Assembly (NCBI RefSeq): GCF_017308975.1
Contig: NZ_JADWPD010000014.1
Location: 182,984 to 246,983 of the forward strand
Direction: 5' to 3'
DNA length: 64,000 nt
From: Amycolatopsis sp. MtRt-6
Lineage (GTDB): Bacteria; Actinomycetota; Actinomycetes; Mycobacteriales; Pseudonocardiaceae
Below, piece by piece: positions 58,989-64,000 of the stretch. A model generated the notes under the pieces. The model saw nothing but the letters and a program-made list of their open reading frames with translations, searched no databases and was not told the DNA's origin. Numbering within the stretch: position 1 is the stretch's first letter; each line of letters starts with the position of its first letter. Both the position numbers and the translations under genes were made by a program.

Positions 58989-61900
58989 GTGCCGCGTCCC
59001 GAGCGACCCTTGGATCCCGGGGACGATCTGCTGATCGAATTCGCCGCGGATCTCCGGCGTTTGCGCGAGAGCGCCGGGAATCCGACCTACCGTGAGCTCG
59101 GCCGGCGTGCGCACTACTCGGCCGGGACGCTGTCGGAAGCCGCCGGCGGGCGGAAACTCCCCAGCTTGGCGGTCACCCTGGCCTACGTCCGGGCCTGTGG
59201 CGGGGTGCCGGGGGAATGGGAGGAACGCTGGCACGCCGTCGCCGAAGAGTCCCGCGGCGAGGGTGCCGATTCACCGCCCGAGCCGGAATCCGGGGAAATT
59301 CCGCCGTACGTCGGGCTGGCCGCTTTCGGTCCCGCCGACGCGGGCCGATTCTTCGGGCGGGAACGGCTCGTCGAGAAACTTGTCGAACGGCTCGGGCGGC
59401 AACGCTTTCTGGCCGTCCTCGGCGCGTCCGGCTCGGGGAAGTCGTCCCTGCTGCGCGCCGGCCTGCTGCCGTCGGTGAAGGGGCCGGCGATGCTGCTGAC
59501 GCCGGGGCCGCGCCCGCTGCAGGAGTGCGCGGTCAAGTTCGCCGCCGCGCTCGGCGTCGCGCCCGGCGCCCTGCTCGACGACTTCGCCGCGCACCCGCGC
59601 AACCTCGGGCTCGCCGCCCGCCAGCTGGCCGACGGCGGCGACGAGGACTTCGTGCTGGTCGTCGACCAGTTCGAGGAGGTCTTCACCCTCTGTCAGGACG
59701 ACCAGGAACGCGCCCGGTTCCTCGACGCGCTCGTCACCGCGACCACCGAGCCGGGCAGCCGCACCCGGGTGGTGCTCGGCATCCGCACCGACTTCTACAC
59801 CCACTGCGCGCGGCACGCGGAGCTCGCCGAGGCCATGCAGGACGCCCAGGTCCTGGTCGGCCCGATGACGACCGAGGAGCTCCGGCAGGCGATCACGCGG
59901 CCGGCCATCGACGCCGGGTACCGCGTCGAGAACGCCCTGGTCTCCCGGCTCGTCGCGGACGCCACCGGCCAGCCCGGCGTGCTGCCGCTGCTTTCGCACG
60001 CGCTGCTGGAGACGTGGCGGCGGCGCCGCGGCACCACGCTGACCCTCGCCGGGTACGAGTCGACCGGCGGCATCGAGCGGGCCATCGCGCAGACGTCCGA
60101 GGGCACCTACGGGAAGCTCTCCCTGCGCCAGCAGCGGCTGGCCCGGCAGATCTTCCTCCGCATGACCGCGCTCGGTGAGGGCACCGAAGACACCAAGCGG
60201 CGCATCGGCCGCGCCGAGCTCGACACCGACGACGACACCGCCGTCGTGCTCGGCGAGCTGGCGGCGGCCCGGCTCGTCACGCTCGACGACACCGGCATCG
60301 AGATCACCCACGAAGCCCTCATCCGCGGCTGGCCGCGGCTGCGCGAGTGGCTCACCGAAGACCGGGAAGGCCTGCGCGTCCACCGCCAGCTCACCGACGC
60401 GACCGACGCCTGGGAGTCCGTCGACTCCGACCCCGGGTGGCTCTACCGCGGCACCCGGCTGGCCATCGCCCGGGAGTGGGCCGCGCGCCAGGACTCCGCG
60501 CTGTCCCAGCGCGAACGCCGGTTCCTCGACGCGAGCCTCGCCGTCGAGCACGCCGAGCAGGAACGCGACCGCCGCCGCACCCGCCGCCTGCGTCAGCTGG
60601 TCGCGCTGCTCGCGGTGCTGCTGGTCGTCGCCGTGGCCGCCACCGCCTACGCCGTCCGCGCCGAGACCACCGCCACCAGGCAGCGCAACGACGCGCTGGC
60701 GCAGAAGGTGGCCGGGCAGGCACTGGCCATGCGCGCCACCAACCCCGCGCTGGCCGCGCAGCTCGCGCTCGCCGCGTACCGCCTGGACCCGGGGTCCGAG
60801 GAGCGCAGCGGCCTGCTCGGCATGTTCGGGTCGCCGTACGCGACCCGGCTGATGGGACACACCGGCCGCGTCAACACCGTCGCCCTCCGCCCGGACGGGC
60901 GGGTCGTCGCCACGGCCAGCTGGGACGGCACGGCCCGGCTCTGGGACGTCCACGACCCGCACCACCCGGTACCGCTGGGCGTGCTCGCCGGGCACAAGGG
61001 CAACGTCAACAACGTCGCCTTCGCCGCCGACGGCCGGACCGTCGCCACCGCGGGCTTCGACGGCACCGTCCGCGTCTGGGACGTCTCGGACCCGGCGCGG
61101 CCGGGGCCCGGCACGGTGATCGAGCAGCACGAAGGCAGGGCGTACGCGGTCGCGTTCAGCCCGGCCGGGCCGCTGCTGGCGACCGCCGACGTCAAGGGCA
61201 CGATCCGGCTGTACGACACCACCGGCCCCGCCCGTCCACGCCCCGCGGGGGAGCTGACCGGCCACACCTCCTACGTCAACAACCTCGCCTTCGGCGGCGA
61301 CGGACGGCTGCTCGCCTCGGCGTCGGCCGACAAGACCGCCCGCGTCTGGGATGTCGTTTCGCGGCGTCAGCTCGGCGTCGCGGCCGGGCACACCGACGTC
61401 GTGCACTCCGTCGCGTTCCGCCCCGGCGCGCCCGTCCTCGCCACGGCGAGCCAGGACCAGACCGCGCGGCTGTGGGACGTCACCGACCCGGCCAACCCGG
61501 CGCAGCTGGCGTCGCTGACGGCCCACAAGGCGACGGTGCGCTCGGTGGCGTTCACCGCCGACGGGCGCACGCTCGCCACCACCGGTTTCGACCGCACGGC
61601 CCGGCTGTGGGACGTCGCCGACCCGCGGCAGCCGCGCGAGCTGCCGTCGTTGCCCGGGCACACCGGCGCGGTCGTCTCCGCGGTGTTCACCCGCGACGGC
61701 CGCACCCTCGCCACGGCCAGCGACGACCAGTCCGCCCGGCTCTGGGACCTGCCCGGCCCCGCCATCCCGGCGCACACGGCCCAGACGTGCCACGTCGCCT
61801 TCGGCCCGGGTGGCAAGCTGCTGGCCTCCGGCGGCTACGACGAGACGGTGCGGCTGCACGACCTCACCGAACCGCGCGCGCCGCGGGCGCTGGCCACGAT

Positions 61901-62777
61901 CGGCGGGTTCGGCAACGCGGTCTGCGGCGTCGCCGTCAGCCCGGACGGCCGCACCCTGGCCACCGGCAGCTGGGACCACACGATGACGCTGCGGGACATC
62001 ACCGACCCGGTCCACCCCGGGCCGCCGGTGGTGTTCAACCGGCTGCACGACGACATCGACGCGGTCGTCTTCAGCCCGGACGGCAAGCTGCTCGCCACCG
62101 CGGGCGACGGCCACACGGCCCGGCTGTGGGACCTGACCGACCGCCTGCGGCCGGTCGAGATCGCGAAGCTCGAGGGCCACGACGACGACGTCCACGCCAT
62201 CGCCTTCAGCCCCGACGGCCGGACACTGGCCACCGCGGGCTGGGACCACACGGCGCGGCTCTGGGACATCTCGGCGCCCCGGGCCCCGCGGCCGCTCGCG
62301 AAGCTGGCGGGGCACACCGACACGATCTTCTCGATCGCCTACAGCCCGGACGGCAGGCGCGTGGCCACGGCGAGCGCCGACCGCATGGTGCGGCTCTGGG
62401 ACGTCACCGACCCGGCGCGCGTACCGCCGCCGGCGGTGCTGGCCGGCCACACGGACGTGGCGATGTCGGTGTCCTTCGGCGGCGACGGCCGGACGCTGGC
62501 GTCGGGCAGCTACGACCGGACCGTGCGGCTGTGGGACGTGGCCTCGGCGACGCCGTACGCGGTCCTGCCCGAGCAACGCGACCGCGTCTACGCCGCGCAG
62601 TACGCCCCGAACGGCCACACGCTGGCGGGCGCGGTCGCGGACGGCACGGTGCGGTTCTGGGAGGCCGACCCCGGCCGGGCGGCGGAGCGGATCTGCGCGG
62701 CGGTGTCGCCCAAGATCAGCGAGACTGAGTGGAGCGAGAGCTTCCCGGACCTCGATTTCACCCCGCCCTGCCCCTGA
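58989..62777 (+). CDS. HTH-STAND (nSTAND1) WD40-repeat protein
   Basis: 1262 aa from GTG 58989, with AGGAGG upstream. Residues 12-85 are an XRE-like HTH (LRRLRESAGNPTYRELGRRAHYSAGTLS). Residues 105-500 form an nSTAND1 NTPase: GLAAFGPADAGRFFGRE, Walker A GASGSGKSS (145-153), Walker B FVLVVDQFEE (221-230). A membrane helix (about 535-556, LVALLAVLLVVAVAATAYAV) follows. Residues 622-1235 are 14 WD40 repeats, mostly ending RLWDV, enough for two seven-bladed propellers. A Cys-containing tail closes it. STAND proteins act as signal switches; the signal and output are unknown. Confidence 0.92.
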   Translation: MPRPERPLDPGDDLLIEFAADLRRLRESAGNPTYRELGRRAHYSAGTLSEAAGGRKLPSLAVTLAYVRACGGVPGEWEERWHAVAEESRGEGADSPPEPESGEIPPYVGLAAFGPADAGRFFGRERLVEKLVERLGRQRFLAVLGASGSGKSSLLRAGLLPSVKGPAMLLTPGPRPLQECAVKFAAALGVAPGALLDDFAAHPRNLGLAARQLADGGDEDFVLVVDQFEEVFTLCQDDQERARFLDALVTATTEPGSRTRVVLGIRTDFYTHCARHAELAEAMQDAQVLVGPMTTEELRQAITRPAIDAGYRVENALVSRLVADATGQPGVLPLLSHALLETWRRRRGTTLTLAGYESTGGIERAIAQTSEGTYGKLSLRQQRLARQIFLRMTALGEGTEDTKRRIGRAELDTDDDTAVVLGELAAARLVTLDDTGIEITHEALIRGWPRLREWLTEDREGLRVHRQLTDATDAWESVDSDPGWLYRGTRLAIAREWAARQDSALSQRERRFLDASLAVEHAEQERDRRRTRRLRQLVALLAVLLVVAVAATAYAVRAETTATRQRNDALAQKVAGQALAMRATNPALAAQLALAAYRLDPGSEERSGLLGMFGSPYATRLMGHTGRVNTVALRPDGRVVATASWDGTARLWDVHDPHHPVPLGVLAGHKGNVNNVAFAADGRTVATAGFDGTVRVWDVSDPARPGPGTVIEQHEGRAYAVAFSPAGPLLATADVKGTIRLYDTTGPARPRPAGELTGHTSYVNNLAFGGDGRLLASASADKTARVWDVVSRRQLGVAAGHTDVVHSVAFRPGAPVLATASQDQTARLWDVTDPANPAQLASLTAHKATVRSVAFTADGRTLATTGFDRTARLWDVADPRQPRELPSLPGHTGAVVSAVFTRDGRTLATASDDQSARLWDLPGPAIPAHTAQTCHVAFGPGGKLLASGGYDETVRLHDLTEPRAPRALATIGGFGNAVCGVAVSPDGRTLATGSWDHTMTLRDITDPVHPGPPVVFNRLHDDIDAVVFSPDGKLLATAGDGHTARLWDLTDRLRPVEIAKLEGHDDDVHAIAFSPDGRTLATAGWDHTARLWDISAPRAPRPLAKLAGHTDTIFSIAYSPDGRRVATASADRMVRLWDVTDPARVPPPAVLAGHTDVAMSVSFGGDGRTLASGSYDRTVRLWDVASATPYAVLPEQRDRVYAAQYAPNGHTLAGAVADGTVRFWEADPGRAAERICAAVSPKISETEWSESFPDLDFTPPCP

Positions 62778-62793
62778 CCGGTTGTTCGGCGTT

Positions 62794-62827
62794 GTTGTTC
62801 GGTGCGCGAGCGCGGACACCGAACAAC
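62794..62827 (+). terminator. Hairpin after the STAND gene
   Basis: GTTGTTCGGTG (62794-62804) and CACCGAACAAC (62817-62827) form an 11-bp perfect stem with a 12-nt loop, 17 bp after the stop. No T-run follows, so it would be an L-shaped actinobacterial terminator. Confidence 0.65.
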
Positions 62828-62886
62828 CCGGATCGACTAGACATGCCCTCGGACGATGCGTCCCACGACGTTATTTCACCGGGGGT

Positions 62887-62949
62887 CTGAAGGGCTCCTT
62901 CGAGGGCACGGGAACCCGCCTCCCCCCGCCCCGCGAAGGGGCCCTTCAG
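62887..62949 (-). terminator. Long hairpin after the NTF2-like gene
   Basis: CTGAAGGGCTCCTTCG (62887-62902) pairs with CGAAGGGGCCCTTCAG (62934-62949), 15 of 16 positions complementary, around a C-rich loop. It overlaps the last codons of the NTF2-like gene and probably ends its transcript. Read on the plus strand it is followed by ATTTTTCC, so it may also stop transcription from the STAND side. Confidence 0.55.
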
Positions 62950-63350
62950 CATTTTTCCTCCCGGGTCCAGGCGAGCGCGGCGGTCATCTCCCCGAACCGC
63001 CACCCGGCAGGCGTCCGCACGGCGGCGCAGGTGACGCGCAGCCCGCTGCTCCGGTGCGGCGGCTCGCCGTCGCGGAAGAAGCAGACCAGCTGGTTGGCGG
63101 TGGCCTTCGCGTGGTCGCCGTCGAGGTCGACCAGCACGTCCCCGTGCACGTGCTGGGTGCGGACGCCGGGGACTTCGCTGCGCTTCAGGAAGGCGGTCAC
63201 TTGGTCGAGGCCGTGCATCTCCCCGCGCGGCGAACGCGCGACGACGTCGGGGGTGTAGACGTCGCCGGCGTCGTCGTGGCGGCACTCGTCCAGCATGTTC
63301 GCGAGGCGGGCGAAGAGGTCGGCGATCTCGAGGCGGTCGGCGGTGGACAT
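62946..63350 (-). CDS. NTF2/SnoaL-like domain protein
   Basis: 134 aa from ATG 63350, with AAGGAGA upstream. It is a SnoaL-like small alpha+beta fold starting TADRLEIADLFARLANMLDE, with a central GVRTQHVHGDVLVDLDGDHA and terminal WRFGEMTAALAWT. Members bind or convert small hydrophobic compounds. It is divergent from a MarR regulator with two operator sites between, so it is the likely regulated target. Confidence 0.82.
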   Translation of the reverse strand: MSTADRLEIADLFARLANMLDECRHDDAGDVYTPDVVARSPRGEMHGLDQVTAFLKRSEVPGVRTQHVHGDVLVDLDGDHAKATANQLVCFFRDGEPPHRSSGLRVTCAAVRTPAGWRFGEMTAALAWTREEKC

Positions 63351-63361
63351 CGGTTCTCCTT

Positions 63362-63411
63362 AGTGTTGGTGACACCAACACTACCGGCAGAGTATTGGTG
63401 TCACCAACACT
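63362..63411. promoter_or_regulatory. Two 21-bp MarR operator palindromes
   Basis: AGTGTTGGTG-A-CACCAACACT (63362-63382) is a perfect palindrome. A second copy AGTATTGGTG-T-CACCAACACT (63391-63411) differs at one arm position. Their centres are 29 bp apart. They fill the divergent promoter between the NTF2-like gene and marR; TAGAGT at 63414-63419 lies 8 nt before the MarR ATG as its likely -10. Confidence 0.85.
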
Positions 63412-63427
63412 ATTAGAGTGGGTCCGC

Positions 63428-63868
63428 ATGGAGGAGATTCCCGAGCGCCTGACGGCGAAGCCGAGCTGGCTGGTCACGCAGCTGGCCGTGCACGTCCGCC
63501 GCCTGGTGTCCGACGGGTTCGCCGCGGCCGGGGCGCGCGGGTACCACTACCGCATCCTGGCCGCGCTGCACGAGTTCGGGCCGTCGAGCCAGGCCGAGCT
63601 CGGCCGCCGCGGCCGCGTCGACCGCAGTGACGTCGTCGCGGCCGTCGGCGAGCTGGCCGAGCTGGGGTACGTCGAGCGCGCCCCGGACCCGGAGCACGGG
63701 CGCCGCAACCGGATCACGCTCACTGACGCCGGCCGAGGGCAGCTGCGGCGCATGGACGAGGTGCTCGACCGGGTGCAGGACGAGCTGCTCGCACCGCTGG
63801 CCGGCGAGGACCGGCGGACGCTGGCGCGCTTGCTCCGCCAGGTCCTCGCCCACCACGAGGGGACCTGA
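63428..63868 (+). CDS. MarR family regulator
   Basis: 146 aa from ATG 63428. The winged-helix core is GYHYRILAALHEFGPSSQAELGRRGRVDRSDVVAAVGELAELGYVER with the wing DPEHGRRNRITLT. It should repress itself and the NTF2-like gene by binding the palindromes just upstream, and be released by a small phenolic or xenobiotic ligand, as is usual for the family. An in-frame GTG/ATG further upstream (63395) would lie inside the operator. Confidence 0.9.
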   Translation: MEEIPERLTAKPSWLVTQLAVHVRRLVSDGFAAAGARGYHYRILAALHEFGPSSQAELGRRGRVDRSDVVAAVGELAELGYVERAPDPEHGRRNRITLTDAGRGQLRRMDEVLDRVQDELLAPLAGEDRRTLARLLRQVLAHHEGT

Positions 63869-63938
63869 AAGCACCCCAATGGGGTTGTTTCATCGTGGTT
63901 TGTGCTGGTCAGGTCGGGTTGAGGGGGTGTGGTAGTGC

Positions 63939-64000
63939 TCAAGCGGGGCCTGGCCGGGCGTTGTCGCGGACGTTCTGTTCGTGCTGGGTGAGCACGAGCA
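63939..64000 (-). CDS. Possible C-terminal end of a gene entering from the right
   Basis: A minus-strand frame reads LVLTQHEQNVRDNARPGPA and stops with TGA at 63939-63941. It is too short for assignment. The preceding intergenic sequence 63869-63938 has a short palindrome CCCCAATGGGG near 63875-63886. Confidence 0.25.
   Translation of the reverse strand, partial: LVLTQHEQNVRDNARPGPA

Noticed and set aside
58989..62777. CRISPR or tandem-repeat array suggested by the repeated RLWDV-coding DNA
   Set aside because: The repeats are coding WD40 units of about 130 bp with sequence divergence, not identical short repeats with spacers.
59271..62819. An 1182-codon minus-strand open frame opposite the WD40 gene
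   Set aside because: It follows the codon periodicity of the STAND-WD40 gene on the other strand; it is repetitive only because that gene is.

Overview
The window is very GC-rich and almost fully coding. It has many 1-4 bp gene overlaps, GTG, TTG and probably CTG start codons, many leaderless promoters, and actinobacterial hallmarks: a CofC/FbiD F420-biosynthesis enzyme, an Mce operon, MutT1-Ppk1 coupling, DUF3515 and MocR, AfsR-like and STAND-WD40 regulators. The gene order fbiD/cofC-ppk1-mutT1, plsC-gpsA, ddl, DUF3515, Lrp-like, thiL, ung, rpmB, DAK-family, recG, pyc follows the Mycobacterium tuberculosis Rv2985-Rv2967 neighbourhood as I remember it. Together with the CCCCAATGTGGC-type palindromic repeat, this suggests a Pseudonocardiaceae chromosome, most likely Amycolatopsis or a close relative. 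This is inference from content, not a database match.

Layout. 1-1646: C-terminal part of an AfsR-like NB-ARC/TPR regulator. 1737-5710 (minus): mutT1, ppk1 and cofC/fbiD. 6019-8397 (plus): plsC, gpsA, then a polycysteine leader peptide ahead of a cysteine dioxygenase. 8498-10681 (minus): asparaginase, methyltransferase and VOC protein. 10753-15628: a flavinylated electron-transfer module (ApbE, FMN-binding protein, ferric-reductase-like protein) divergent from a two-component system. 15600-17704: PNPOx-fold protein and MocR regulator. 18074-30624: the conserved core (ddl, DUF3515, Lrp-like, thiL, GNAT, alpha-galactosidase, gamma-carbonic anhydrase, ung, L28, FtsJ-like methyltransferase, a decayed glycosyltransferase/MFS scar, DAK2, recG, GNAT).

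30605-36270 is an accessory block between recG and pyc: TetR plus erythromycin-esterase-like gene, a caspase-like gene probably joined to a multi-helix membrane domain, a subtilase with an altered oxyanion residue, and a small I78-like inhibitor. 36384-41645: pyruvate carboxylase, an arginase-fold protein, and a YtrA-type GntR regulator with a membrane protein behind a perfect operator palindrome.

41955-57442 is the second large functional block. It holds a PucR/CdaR-type regulator, secreted DUF6801-like proteins with one pseudogene, a secreted RCC1-repeat protein, and a complete mce operon (yrbE x2, mceA-F, two Mce-associated proteins) read on the minus strand. TTGTC/GACAA motifs in front of both the regulator and the mce operon suggest common control. 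57810-63868 holds an LLM flavin monooxygenase, a giant HTH-STAND-WD40 protein with 14 propeller blades, and an NTF2-fold/MarR divergent pair with two near-perfect operators.

The best candidates for undescribed biology are the caspase/membrane arrangement with the neighbouring degenerate subtilase and inhibitor, a three-copy intergenic element with a DnaA-box-like motif, the polycysteine leader, and the proposed regulator-mce-secretome regulon. The sequence at about 33,892-34,030 (long G and C homopolymers) looks like an assembly or basecalling artefact and makes the local reading frame unreliable.
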